Notes under the pieces: model-generated | What the model was told of the DNA's origin: nothing | Seen by the model: only the letters and a program-made list of their open reading frames with translations | The model's database searches: none | Translations under genes and position numbers: made by a program | Shown: piece after piece, positions 1-9,444 of the stretch | Numbering within the stretch: the first letter of the stretch is position 1 | Layout: every line of letters begins with the position of its first letter | Assembly (NCBI GenBank): GCA_017471925.1 | Contig: JAFURM010000013.1 | Coordinates: 21,887-85,886, forward strand | Reading direction: 5' to 3' | DNA from: Bacteroides sp. | GTDB taxonomy: Bacteria > Bacteroidota > Bacteroidia > Bacteroidales > Bacteroidaceae | Length of the DNA stretch: 64,000 bases

Positions 1-21
1 ACCATAAAACTTTTAATCTAT

Positions 22-2199
22 ATGAGAATCAAGAACATACTGCTCGCCACGCTGCTGCTTTCGGCTGCCTCCCTGCAAGCCCAGGAGGTGATTGCCCCCG
101 CACAGAAGGTGGCCAAGACCTCGTTTGCCGTCATCACCGACAGTGAAACGTGGAAACAGTGCGGCAACGAAATCAAAGACTACACTGCTGTCCTGGCCGA
201 AGAAGGCCTCCCCTCATTCATTGTTCACCACACGTGGCAACGCCCCGAAGAGGTGAAGGAGGTTATCAAGCGACTCTACAAGAAGAACAAGTTGGAAGGC
301 GTTGTCTTCATCGGCGACATTCCCATCGCCATGCTGCGCAAGGCCCAGCACTTCACCACCGCCTTCAAGATGGACGAGACCATCGACTGGCACGAATCTT
401 CCGTACCGAGCGATCGCTTCTATGATGACTTGGACCTGGAATTCGACTACCTGAAGCAAGACTCCCTGCATCCCGAATGCTTCTACTACAACCTGGCCGT
501 ACACTCTCCGCAGACCATCAAGTGTGACATCTACTCGGGCCGCGTGAAGCCGCTGAAGAACGGCACCGACCCCTATGAGCAGGTGAAACTCTTCCTGCGC
601 AAGACCATCGCCGAGCACAAGAGCGGCAACCAACTGGACCAGTTCTTCTCCCACACGGGCGAAGGCTCCTATTCCAACTCGCTCACCGCATGGGCACCCG
701 AAGAGTTCACCCTGCGCGAACAGATGCCCGGCCTCTTTGACGGACGGGGACGTGCCCGCTTCCTGCGTTACAACTTCCTGGACTATCCCAAGGATGACAT
801 CATCAACATGCTGAAGCGTGATGACCTGGACCTGACCATCATCCATGCCCACGGCCTGCCCCATCGTCAGTACATCAGTGCCGACCCCGAGACACACGAT
901 GCCGAGGCACACATCGAACGCATGAAGTATGCCGAGCGTCAGAACCTGCGTCGCTTAGAACGTCGTGGCAAGAACAGCGAGGAAATCCAGAAGGAGATAG
1001 CCAAGTTAGAGAGCAAATACTTCGTGGACAAGAACTGGGCCGATGGTTGGAATGACCCCGAGGTGCGTGCCAAGGACTCCATCTATGACCTGAAGATGGG
1101 CATCCTGCTGGACGACGTTACCGCCTTCAAGCCCAACTCACGTATGCTGATTTTCGATGCCTGCTACAACGGCGACTTCCGTGAGGACGACTACATCTCC
1201 GGCCGCTACATTTTCAGCGAGGGCAAGAGTTGTGCCGTGTTTGCCAACAGCGTGAATGTGTTGCAGGACAAGCAGGCCAACGAGATGCTGGGCACGCTGG
1301 CCCTGGGCGCACGCATCGGCCACTGGGCACGCATGACCAACATCCTGGAGAGTCACATCACCGGTGACCCCACCCTGCGCTTCGTCTCCAATGACCCCGA
1401 AGTGGACGCCTCCGAACTGTGCCGCAAGTTCGACAAGAAGAAGGCACTGGCCGCTTTAGATTCTCCCTATGCCGACATCCAGAACATCGCCATGCACCAG
1501 CTCTTCTACCTGGACCACAAGGGTATCTCCGATCTGCTGCGTCAGAAGTTTGAAAACTCTCCCTATACCGTGGTGCGCTACACCGCCCTCTCACTGTTGG
1601 AGAAGCTGAGCGACGACAACTTCAAGCAGATGCTGATTCCGGCCCTGACCGACCAGAATGAGTTCATCCGCCGTTATGCCGTACGCCAGATGAGCCACGT
1701 AGGTCTGAGCGAATATGTGCCCCACTTGGTGAATGCCTACATCCAAGACAACCTCTCCCAGCGTGTGGCCTTCAACATCACCATCTACCTGCCCGTGTTC
1801 GACAAGGCTGCCGTGGATAAGGCCATCGATGAGGCTTTTGCCAAGACCCACCTCGTGGAGGACAAGGAGGCCCGCCGTCAGGAACTGCTGAAGGCTTCGG
1901 CCAAGCGCGAAAGCTATCAGGAGATATTCGACAAGACGAGCAAGTGGCGCAAGTCCTACATCAGCGGTATGCGCAACACCATGATGCACTGCCTGATGGA
2001 CGATCTGCTGCCCATCCTGAAGGACAACAGCGAGAACGAAGAGGTGAGACTGAAGCTGTTCGACGCCCTGGCTTGGTTCAGGGAGTCCTACCGCCGCGAT
2101 GACATCATGCAGGCCTGCCAGAGCGTGATGAAGGACAAGCAGGCTTCGCAGGCTGTGAAAGAGGCCGCAGAACGCACCTATTACAGACTCAAAATCTAA
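22..2199 (+). CDS. Secreted C25 (gingipain)-like protein with HEAT-like repeats, paralogue 1
   Basis: A 725-residue protein with a Sec signal peptide ending near AQA/Q at residue 21. The N-terminal half has the layout of clan CD peptidases of the gingipain type: a VVFIGDIPIA strand, a VPSDRFYDD segment, a histidine followed by glycine (HAHG, His277) and a cysteine in FDACYNG (Cys381). These would be the His/Cys pair. From about residue 470 to the end the protein is helical and looks like HEAT repeats. No type IX sorting domain is visible, so it probably stays in the periplasm or on the envelope. It is the first of three tandem paralogues; the next starts 9 nt after its stop, so an operon is likely. 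Substrate unknown. Peptidase activity is inferred from the motifs only. Confidence 0.75.
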   Translation: MRIKNILLATLLLSAASLQAQEVIAPAQKVAKTSFAVITDSETWKQCGNEIKDYTAVLAEEGLPSFIVHHTWQRPEEVKEVIKRLYKKNKLEGVVFIGDIPIAMLRKAQHFTTAFKMDETIDWHESSVPSDRFYDDLDLEFDYLKQDSLHPECFYYNLAVHSPQTIKCDIYSGRVKPLKNGTDPYEQVKLFLRKTIAEHKSGNQLDQFFSHTGEGSYSNSLTAWAPEEFTLREQMPGLFDGRGRARFLRYNFLDYPKDDIINMLKRDDLDLTIIHAHGLPHRQYISADPETHDAEAHIERMKYAERQNLRRLERRGKNSEEIQKEIAKLESKYFVDKNWADGWNDPEVRAKDSIYDLKMGILLDDVTAFKPNSRMLIFDACYNGDFREDDYISGRYIFSEGKSCAVFANSVNVLQDKQANEMLGTLALGARIGHWARMTNILESHITGDPTLRFVSNDPEVDASELCRKFDKKKALAALDSPYADIQNIAMHQLFYLDHKGISDLLRQKFENSPYTVVRYTALSLLEKLSDDNFKQMLIPALTDQNEFIRRYAVRQMSHVGLSEYVPHLVNAYIQDNLSQRVAFNITIYLPVFDKAAVDKAIDEAFAKTHLVEDKEARRQELLKASAKRESYQEIFDKTSKWRKSYISGMRNTMMHCLMDDLLPILKDNSENEEVRLKLFDALAWFRESYRRDDIMQACQSVMKDKQASQAVKEAAERTYYRLKI

Positions 2200-2208
2200 T
2201 CAACTCCT

Positions 2209-4416
2209 ATGAAAAGTAAGATAACCCTCATAGCCGCCCTGTTCATGGGCTGGCAAGCCTCACAGGCACAGACTGTGGTTGTGAAGCCCACGGCCGAACA
2301 GGCCACCTCGTTTGCCATCGTGACCGACAACGAGACTTATCACCAGACGGAAAACTCCCTGCTGCGCTACCGTGATGCTGTGGAGAAGGACGGGCTGGCC
2401 ACCTATATCATCCGTGGCGACTGGAAGAATCCCACGGAAGTGAAAGAACAGATTGTGAAGGTGTACAAGGAGGCCAACCATCTGGAAGGCATCGTGCTGG
2501 TGGGCGACATTCCTGTGGCCCTGGTGCGCAATGCACAACACTTCACCACCGCCTTCAAGATGAATGAAGCCGTCTACCCCTTCGAACAGTCATCCGTACC
2601 TACCGACCGTTTCTATGATGCCTTAGACCTGGAGTTTGAATTCCTGCGTCCCGACAGCATCAACCCGCAGCACTTCTACTACAAGTTGAAGGAAAGCAGT
2701 CCGCAGGTGTTGCGTCCCACGTTCTACTCGGCACGCATCAAGTACCCCGTGGCACGCGGCGGCGATAAGTACAAGGCCATCGCCGCCTTCTTGGACAAGG
2801 CTGCCAAGGCCAAGGAGAGACTGCAGAAGGACCAACTGGATCAGGTGGTTTCCTACAACGGCTCTTCCTATAACTCCGACTGTCTGATTGCCTGGATGGA
2901 CGAGGAGAGGGCCTACAAGGAGAACTTCCCCCTGGCCTTCAAGACCAGCACCAGCTTCAAACACTGGAACTTCCGCATGGAGAACCCCATGAAGTACCGC
3001 CTGTTTGACGAGCTGCAGCGTCCCGACGTGGATGTCTTCATGTTCCACGAACACGGTATGCCCACTGCCCAGCTCATCAACAACGGTGCAACCGGCGAAG
3101 ACTTCAGCAGTCGCTATGAGCGTCTGCGCAGCGAGCTGTACAGCTATGTGCAGCGTATGGCCCGTCGCAAGAAGGTGGCCGAAGACACCATCCGTGTGGC
3201 CCTGGAGAAAGAGTTCGGCCTGAAGCCGGAGTTCTGGGGCAAGATGGGCACGCCCGAACAAATCAAGGCCGACTCCCTCTATGACGGCATCCAGCACATC
3301 ACCACTGAAGACATGCTGACCCGCAAGAGCAACCCCACTTTCGTGATGTTCGACGCCTGCTACAACGGCTCGTTCCATGAGGACGACTACATTGCCGGTT
3401 CCTATATCTTCAGCGGAGGCAATACCCTCGTGGCACAGGGCAACACCCGCAACGTGCTGCAAGACCGCTGGACCATCGAGATGATTGGTCTGCTCTCTCA
3501 CGGCATCCGCGTGGGCCACTATAATCGTCTCATTGCCTCATTGGAAGGCCACCTCATCGGTGACCCCACTGTGCGCTTCGCTCCCGTAGAGGCCAACGAC
3601 CTGAGTGCTTCCATCTCCACCCGTGCCGCCGACAAGGCTTATTGGGAGGGACAGTTGGAAAGCCCCTATGCCGATGTCCGCTCACTGGCCCTGCGCATGC
3701 TGGCCGACCATGACCAGGAGAAGCGACTCTCGGACATGCTCTACAAGACCTACTGCGAAACGCCCTTCATCACCGTGCGTGCCGAAGCACTGCGCCTGTT
3801 GTCACGCTACCGCGACGCCAACTTCACCAATGCCGTGAAGGCCGGTATCAGCGACAGCTATGAACGCCTGGCCCGCCATGCTTCAGACTATGCCAACAAG
3901 ATGGGCGACCCCGTATTGTTGCCTGCCATGGTAAAAGCCATCGTGGACGAAAGCGAGCGCCAGCGCGTGCAATACACGCTGATGGGTGCCATCCAGAACT
4001 TCAAGTGGGAAGATGTGGAAGCTGCCACACGTGCCTACTTCGCCACTGCCAACCGCGTGAACAAGGAGCAGGAAGAGGCCACCGTGCTGCGCATCTTCAA
4101 GCGTTCCATCGAAAAGATGGACAAGCAGAAGGCCAACATGACCAATCCGGAGCTGGAGCCTATGGACCGCATCATGAACATGCGCACGTGGCGCAACTAT
4201 CCGCGTCATCCGGAGATTGACTTCAGCCTGGCCTACATCGGTGACGACAGCAACCCGTTAGACACCCGCGTGGTGATGGCCGAGGTGCTGGGATGGTATC
4301 ACCTGAGCTACCGCAAGGACGACATCGTGAAAGGTCTCAAGGCTTTGCAGAAGAAGACCCTGCCCGACGAAGTGCAGGCCGAGATTGTGCAGACGCTGAG
4401 AAGAATAGAGTATTGA
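2209..4416 (+). CDS. Secreted C25 (gingipain)-like protein with HEAT-like repeats, paralogue 2
   Basis: A 735-residue paralogue of the gene before it, with a signal peptide ending at SQAQ. It keeps the same landmarks: VLVGDIPVALV, VPTDRFYDA, HEHG (His282) and FDACYNGSFHEDDY (Cys384), then GDPTVRF at the end of the putative catalytic domain and a helical HEAT-like C-terminal half. The stretch between the His and Cys motifs is highly charged. The 9-nt gap upstream and 22-nt gap downstream fit co-transcription of all three copies. Function is inferred from fold motifs; a carbohydrate or envelope role cannot be excluded. Confidence 0.75.
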   Translation: MKSKITLIAALFMGWQASQAQTVVVKPTAEQATSFAIVTDNETYHQTENSLLRYRDAVEKDGLATYIIRGDWKNPTEVKEQIVKVYKEANHLEGIVLVGDIPVALVRNAQHFTTAFKMNEAVYPFEQSSVPTDRFYDALDLEFEFLRPDSINPQHFYYKLKESSPQVLRPTFYSARIKYPVARGGDKYKAIAAFLDKAAKAKERLQKDQLDQVVSYNGSSYNSDCLIAWMDEERAYKENFPLAFKTSTSFKHWNFRMENPMKYRLFDELQRPDVDVFMFHEHGMPTAQLINNGATGEDFSSRYERLRSELYSYVQRMARRKKVAEDTIRVALEKEFGLKPEFWGKMGTPEQIKADSLYDGIQHITTEDMLTRKSNPTFVMFDACYNGSFHEDDYIAGSYIFSGGNTLVAQGNTRNVLQDRWTIEMIGLLSHGIRVGHYNRLIASLEGHLIGDPTVRFAPVEANDLSASISTRAADKAYWEGQLESPYADVRSLALRMLADHDQEKRLSDMLYKTYCETPFITVRAEALRLLSRYRDANFTNAVKAGISDSYERLARHASDYANKMGDPVLLPAMVKAIVDESERQRVQYTLMGAIQNFKWEDVEAATRAYFATANRVNKEQEEATVLRIFKRSIEKMDKQKANMTNPELEPMDRIMNMRTWRNYPRHPEIDFSLAYIGDDSNPLDTRVVMAEVLGWYHLSYRKDDIVKGLKALQKKTLPDEVQAEIVQTLRRIEY

Positions 4417-4438
4417 TTCATCATTAAGCATTCCTACA

Positions 4439-6652
4439 ATGAACAAGCATAAACTTTTCGCTCTCCCCCTGCTGCTCATGGCAACAGTGTCGGGAGCAGA
4501 GGCACAGGAGATTACGGCACCGAGCGTGAAGACGCCGACCACCTTTGCCATCATCATAGACAGCAAGAGCTACGACAAGGCCCGCGAGGCCGTAGACGAA
4601 TACCGTCAGAGCGTGGAGGCCGACGGCCTGGGCACCTACCTGGCTGTGGACGACTGGAAGTCTCCGCAACCCATCCGTGAACTGCTGCAACAGTGGCACA
4701 ACGACAAGAAGGCTCCGTTGGAGGGTTGCGTGCTGGTGGGCGATGTGCCCATTGCCATGGTGCGCGATGCCCAACACTTCAGCTCGGCCTTCAAGATGGA
4801 CCAGGAGCACGACTGGAAGGAGAGCAGCATCCCCAGCGACCGCTACTACGATGACTTCGACCTGACCTTCGACTACCTGAAGCAGGACTCCACCATCGCG
4901 CTCTATCACTACTTCACCCTGCGCGCAGACTCCAAGCAATACCTCTCGCCCGACATCTACTCGGCACGCATCAAGCCGTTGGAACTGGAAGGCGTGGACA
5001 AGTATGAACTGCTGAGAAAGTTCCTGAAGAAGGCGGTTGCCCTGAAGAAGGAAGACGCCAACAACGTAGTGGACAAGCTGACCGTGGCACGCGGCAATGC
5101 CTACAACTCGGAAGACCAGGCCGCCTGGGCCGGTGAACAGCTGGCGTTGCGCGAACAGTTGCCGGCCATCTTCCTGCCGGGAGGTACAAGCAAGTTCCTG
5201 GACTTCGACTTTGCCGATGCCGTGAAGGGACTCTACCTGAACGAGGTGCAGGCACCGGGCCTGGACATCATGCTCTATCATCACCACGGCTCCGAGGAGC
5301 GTCAGTACCTGAACTCCTACCCCAAGAGCAACACGCTGAACAAGGGTATCGAAGGTGTGAAGTTCAACGCCCGCAGCGAGGTGTCCTACCTGAACCGTCG
5401 CCGCAAGATGAGCCGCGAGGCCGCTATCGACAGTGTGGCCCGCAGATACGGCATTCCCCGCGAGTGGTGTGCCAACACCTTTGATAAAGAGGTATGGGCA
5501 GCCGACTCCATCATTGACCGTGGCATGGACATCTACACTACCGACATCCACGGCCTGAAGCCGCAAGCCCGCTTCGTGCTGTTTGATGCCTGCTACAACG
5601 GCTCGTTCCACGTGAAGGACTATGTGGCCGGTGCCTACATCTTCAGCGAGGGACGCACGATAGCTACCATCGGATGTACCGTGAACACCATTCAGGACAA
5701 GTGGCCCGATGAGTTCTACGGCCTGATGGGAGCCGGTATGCGTGTGGGCCACGTGAACCGCATGAACTGCTTCCTGGAAAACCACATGAGCGGTGACCCC
5801 ACCTATCGTTTCGCCTCCAACGCCCCCTGCAAGTTCGACATCAACGAAGCCCTCGTGCTGAAGGCCGGCAACGCAGGCTTCTGGAAGAAGCAACTGAAGC
5901 ATGAGATGCCCGACGTGCAGGCACTGGCCCTGCGCCAGCTGAGCGATGCCGACTATCCCGGCTTGCCCGAACTGTTGGAGGAGACCTACTTCAGCTCTCC
6001 CTCCTTCATCGTGCGCCTGCAGGCCATGCGCTTGCTCTACCTGAACTATCCCGAGAAGTCAGAGCGTGTCATCACGGCGGCCATCAACGACGGTTATGAA
6101 CTGATTCGCCGCTTCGCTACGGAGTATTGCGAACTGCACGGCAGTCCCAAGTGTGCCGAGGCCCTCGTGAGTGCCTACCTGGAGCGTGGCACGGAGATGC
6201 GCATGAACTTCCGCGCCATCTCCGGTCTCGATGCCTTTGATGCCGAGGTGGTGAAAGACCTGGCCAAGAAGCTGAGCGAAGGCCGCGCGTTCTATGACCG
6301 CAAGTATATGGAGAAGCTGGAGAAGTCCCTGGAATATCCCGCAGAGGAGAAGGCCGAACGGGTGAAGCTCATCAACAGCTCCGACCCCAAGCGTTCACGG
6401 CTGAAACTGGCCGTACGCCGCTTCCGCAACGGTCCTTACACCTTCGGCATTGACCTGCTGACAAACTATGTGACCGACACCACCCGTCCCAAGGAAGTAC
6501 GTGTCATTGCAGCCGAAGCATTGGGATGGTATGGCGGACATTACCTGAAGCAGGACATTATTGACAAGCTCAACACCATCCGTGTGGCGGATTCCGATGT
6601 CCAGAACGAATTGACAAAGACGCTGAACCGCCTGACCGGAAAGAGAAGATAA
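4439..6652 (+). CDS. Secreted C25 (gingipain)-like protein with HEAT-like repeats, paralogue 3
   Basis: A 737-residue third copy with a signal peptide (cleavage near GAEAQ). It has VLVGDVPIAMV, IPSDRYYDD, HHHG (His283) and FDACYNGSF (Cys385), so the putative catalytic pair is conserved in all three copies, while the residues around the histidine differ (HAHG, HEHG, HHHG). The C-terminal 250 residues are HEAT-like helices. It is last in the run and is followed by a strong 20-bp hairpin at 6672-6721 that probably ends the transcript. Confidence 0.75.
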   Translation: MNKHKLFALPLLLMATVSGAEAQEITAPSVKTPTTFAIIIDSKSYDKAREAVDEYRQSVEADGLGTYLAVDDWKSPQPIRELLQQWHNDKKAPLEGCVLVGDVPIAMVRDAQHFSSAFKMDQEHDWKESSIPSDRYYDDFDLTFDYLKQDSTIALYHYFTLRADSKQYLSPDIYSARIKPLELEGVDKYELLRKFLKKAVALKKEDANNVVDKLTVARGNAYNSEDQAAWAGEQLALREQLPAIFLPGGTSKFLDFDFADAVKGLYLNEVQAPGLDIMLYHHHGSEERQYLNSYPKSNTLNKGIEGVKFNARSEVSYLNRRRKMSREAAIDSVARRYGIPREWCANTFDKEVWAADSIIDRGMDIYTTDIHGLKPQARFVLFDACYNGSFHVKDYVAGAYIFSEGRTIATIGCTVNTIQDKWPDEFYGLMGAGMRVGHVNRMNCFLENHMSGDPTYRFASNAPCKFDINEALVLKAGNAGFWKKQLKHEMPDVQALALRQLSDADYPGLPELLEETYFSSPSFIVRLQAMRLLYLNYPEKSERVITAAINDGYELIRRFATEYCELHGSPKCAEALVSAYLERGTEMRMNFRAISGLDAFDAEVVKDLAKKLSEGRAFYDRKYMEKLEKSLEYPAEEKAERVKLINSSDPKRSRLKLAVRRFRNGPYTFGIDLLTNYVTDTTRPKEVRVIAAEALGWYGGHYLKQDIIDKLNTIRVADSDVQNELTKTLNRLTGKRR

Positions 6653-6671
6653 GCATACCGGATACTGCAGA

Positions 6672-6721
6672 AACGCGGATTATCGCAGATTTACGCAAAG
6701 TAATCTGTGATAATCCGCGTT
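6672..6721. terminator. 20-bp hairpin, probable bidirectional terminator
   Basis: The arms 6672-6691 and 6702-6721 pair over 20 bp with one G-U pair and a 10-nt loop; the left arm begins AACGCGGATTATCGC. It lies between two convergent genes (the third C25-like gene and topA). There is no long T-run, only TTCTTGTTT on the right, so it may act as a barrier or as an mRNA 3'-end protector. Confidence 0.6.
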
Positions 6722-6750
6722 CTTGTTTGGCGGCCTTCCATGAGGCAGCC

Positions 6751-6852
6751 TCTGTGCGCCTCTATACGTCTGTGCTTTCGCCTCTATACGTGCAGCTCAT
6801 CACGTCTATACGCATGTCCCGTCACGTCTATACGTGTGCCTCTTTACACCTA
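6751..6852. repeat. Cluster of degenerate CTATACG repeats
   Basis: Within about 100 bp the motif CTATACG occurs four times, as CCTCTATACGTC, CCTCTATACGTG, CACGTCTATACGCA and CACGTCTATACGTG, followed by a CTATATATATAAG run. It is in the 307-bp gap between the third C25-like gene and topA, which otherwise holds only the hairpin and the 76-bp repeat. No gene is convincing here. Confidence 0.55.
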
Positions 6853-6873
6853 TATATATAAGCGTTCGTCCAT

Positions 6874-6949
6874 ACACGTGTGGTCCGTGGACGAGACGTG
6901 TATGGACGATGGACGAGACATGTGTGGTCCACGGACAACACATGTATGG
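6874..6949. repeat. 76-bp dispersed intergenic repeat, copy 1
   Basis: This starts ACACGTGTGGTCCGTGGACG and ends CACATGTATGG. It matches 51447-51522 over the whole 76 bp without gaps, with 9 mismatches by my count. It contains several near-palindromic ACACGTGT / ACATGTGT blocks and GGACGA units. It is just beyond the 3' end of topA. I do not recognise the family. Confidence 0.75.
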
Positions 6950-6959
6950 ACGAATGGGC

Positions 6960-9302
6960 TCACTTTCTTGCTCTGCTGCGCTTTGCAGGGGCTTTGGCCA
7001 CCTTCTCGCTTTGCAGCTTTACGAGGTCCATGCAGGACTGGTAGGTGAGGTCTTGGGGAACGATGTCTTTGGGTATCTTATAATTGTTGCCCTTGTAAGA
7101 GATGTAGGGGCCGAAACGACCGTTCATGATTTCCAGCTCGGCATCTTCGGCAAAGGTCTTCAAGTGGCGCTGTGCCTCGCTCTGCTGCTTCTCCCTAATC
7201 AGTCCGGCGGCTTCATCCAGCGTCAGCGTCAAGGGGTCTGCGCCCTTGGGCAGGGAGACATACATGCCGCTGAAGTAGATATAGGGGCCGAAGCGTCCGG
7301 CACCCACCGTCACCGTCTTGCCTTCATATTCGCCCAGGGTGCGGGGCAGCTTGAAGAGTTCGAGCACCTCCTCCAGGTTAACGGTCTCTATCGACATCTC
7401 CTTCTTCAGCTGTGCGAAGCGGGGTTTGTCCTTGTCATCGGCCGTGCCTATCTGGGCCACGGGACCGAAGCGACCGATTTTCACCGATACGGGCTTCCCG
7501 CTCACGGGGTCGGTACCCAGTACGCGCTCGCCGGCCTTGTGCTCGCTCTTGGTGGTGAGGGTCTTCTCCACAGAGGGGTGGAAGTCCTTGTAGAAGGTCT
7601 TCAGGGCCTCGGTCCAGGTCTCGTTGCCTTCGGCAATCTCGTCGAACTGCTTCTCCACGCTGGCCGTGAAGTTATAGTCCATGATGTTGGGGAAGTATTC
7701 CAGCAGGAAGTCGTTGACCACCGTACCGATGTCGGTGGGAATAAGCTTGTTCTTCTCGGCACCGCATACCTCCGTCTGCAGGCTGTCGCTGATGGTGCCT
7801 TCCTTCAGGGAGAGCACGTTGTAGGTGTGCTCTTCGCCGGGCTTGTCGCCCTTCTCCACATACTCACGCTGCTGGATGGTGGAGATGGTCGGTGCATAGG
7901 TAGAGGGTCGGCCGATGCCCAGTTCCTCCATCTTGCGCACCAGGCTGGCCTCGGTGTAGCGCGCGGGATGCTGGGTGAAACGCTCGGTGGCCGTAATCTC
8001 ACGCTGCTGCAACACCTGTCCCTTCTGCAAGGGGGGCAGCAGTCCGCTCTCGCTGTCCTGCTCCATGTCTTCGTCATAGGACTCACGGTAGACGCGCAGG
8101 AAGCCGTCGAACTTCACCACTTCGCCCGTAGCCGTGAAGGTGTCGGCAGAGGTGCCCACGTTGATGGTCACCGTGGTCTTCTCCACCTCGGCGTCGGCCA
8201 TCTGTGAAGCGATGGTGCGCTTCCAGATGAGGTCGTAGAGGCGGCGTTCCTGAGCGGTGCCTTCAATCTTGGCATTCTCCATGTAGGTGGGGCGTATGGC
8301 TTCGTGCGCCTCCTGTGCTCCCTTCGTCTTGGTGGCAAAGTGGCGTGTCTTGACGTATTTCTCTCCCATCAGGTTGGTGATGGCCTCCTTGCTGCCCTGG
8401 AGGGCGAACTGTGAGAGGTTCACCGAGTCGGTACGCATGTAGGTAATCTTTCCCGATTCGTAGAGGCGCTGGGCCAGCATCATGGTCTGGGCCACGGTGA
8501 AGCCCAGTTTGCGTGCGGCCTCCTGCTGCAGGGTGGAGGTGGTAAAGGGGGCGGCGGGCGTCTTCTTCAGCGGACGGGTCGTGATGTCGCTGATGGCAAA
8601 GTCGGCCGTACGGCAGCTCTCCAGGAATTGTCGGGCCTCGGCCTTCGTCTTGAGACGACGGGCCAGCTCGGCCTTCAGCTCCACGGGCTTGCCGTCAGCG
8701 TCGGGCACCAGGAAGAGGGCGGTCACCCGATAGGACATCTCGCTATGGAAGTTGGCAATCTCGCGCTCGCGCTCCACGATGAGGCGCACGGCCACAGACT
8801 GCACACGTCCGGCCGAGAGGGCGGGCTTCACCTTTTTCCACAACACGGGCGAGAGTTCGAAACCCACGATGCGGTCCAGCATGCGGCGGGCCTGCTGGGC
8901 ATCCACCAGGTTGATATCGATGGCCCGCGGCTGCTCGATGGCCCGCAGGATGGCGCTCTTGGTGATTTCATGGAACACGATGCGTTTGGTGTTCTCGGGC
9001 TTCAGCTTCAGCACCTCATACAGGTGCCAGGCGATGGCCTCTCCTTCACGGTCCTCATCGGAAGCCAGCCACACGGTCTCGGCACTCTTGGCCTCCTCCT
9101 TCAGCTCGGACACCACTTTCCGCTTGTCGGCCGGAATCTCATAGTCCGGCTTGAAGTCCTGCTCTATGTCGATACTGAATTCTTTCTTCTTCAAGTCTCG
9201 GATGTGCCCATAGCTGGAGAGCACTTTATAATCCTTCCCTAAAAACTTCTCGATGGTTTTGGCTTTGGCCGGTGACTCAACGATTACAAGGTTCTTTTGC
9301 AT
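6960..9302 (-). CDS. topA: DNA topoisomerase I
   Basis: A 780-residue type IA topoisomerase that relaxes negative supercoils in the cytoplasm. The N-terminus has the Toprim signature (LVIVESPAKAKTIEKFLG, then ASDEDREGEAIAWHL). The active-site tyrosine is in the block GKITYMRTDSVNLS, and AGRVQSVAVRLIVERE marks domain IV. The C-terminus carries several degenerate zinc-finger-like modules of the form GRFGPYI (three or more copies) without clear Cys tetrads, as is usual in Bacteroidetes, and a basic tail KRSRARK. A -7 element lies about 45 bp upstream. It is transcribed alone, away from the outer-membrane gene behind it. Confidence 0.97.
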   Translation of the reverse strand: MQKNLVIVESPAKAKTIEKFLGKDYKVLSSYGHIRDLKKKEFSIDIEQDFKPDYEIPADKRKVVSELKEEAKSAETVWLASDEDREGEAIAWHLYEVLKLKPENTKRIVFHEITKSAILRAIEQPRAIDINLVDAQQARRMLDRIVGFELSPVLWKKVKPALSAGRVQSVAVRLIVEREREIANFHSEMSYRVTALFLVPDADGKPVELKAELARRLKTKAEARQFLESCRTADFAISDITTRPLKKTPAAPFTTSTLQQEAARKLGFTVAQTMMLAQRLYESGKITYMRTDSVNLSQFALQGSKEAITNLMGEKYVKTRHFATKTKGAQEAHEAIRPTYMENAKIEGTAQERRLYDLIWKRTIASQMADAEVEKTTVTINVGTSADTFTATGEVVKFDGFLRVYRESYDEDMEQDSESGLLPPLQKGQVLQQREITATERFTQHPARYTEASLVRKMEELGIGRPSTYAPTISTIQQREYVEKGDKPGEEHTYNVLSLKEGTISDSLQTEVCGAEKNKLIPTDIGTVVNDFLLEYFPNIMDYNFTASVEKQFDEIAEGNETWTEALKTFYKDFHPSVEKTLTTKSEHKAGERVLGTDPVSGKPVSVKIGRFGPVAQIGTADDKDKPRFAQLKKEMSIETVNLEEVLELFKLPRTLGEYEGKTVTVGAGRFGPYIYFSGMYVSLPKGADPLTLTLDEAAGLIREKQQSEAQRHLKTFAEDAELEIMNGRFGPYISYKGNNYKIPKDIVPQDLTYQSCMDLVKLQSEKVAKAPAKRSRARK

Positions 9303-9347
9303 ATTCTATATTTTCTGTTAAAGTGGCCATCGCCACGTATTTTGCCC

Positions 9348-9356
9348 GCAAAAGTA
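9348..9356 (-). promoter_or_regulatory. Probable topA promoter (-7 box)
   Basis: On the minus strand this reads TACTTTTGC, a perfect match to the Bacteroidetes -7 consensus TAnnTTTG, 46 nt before the topA start. No good -33 TTTG is seen 19-21 bp further up. Confidence 0.5.
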
Positions 9357-9444
9357 GGAAAAAAAGGAATGCTTCACCTTATAATATAAGGAGAATTTAA
9401 ATATTTTATGCAGAATGTAGGTGCAGGGGGCTAAGAAACTGTTT

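Noticed and set aside
6834-8207. Long plus-strand ORF opposite topA
   Set aside because: It is the antisense shadow of topA, an effect of the G+C-rich codon use; topA itself is unmistakable.
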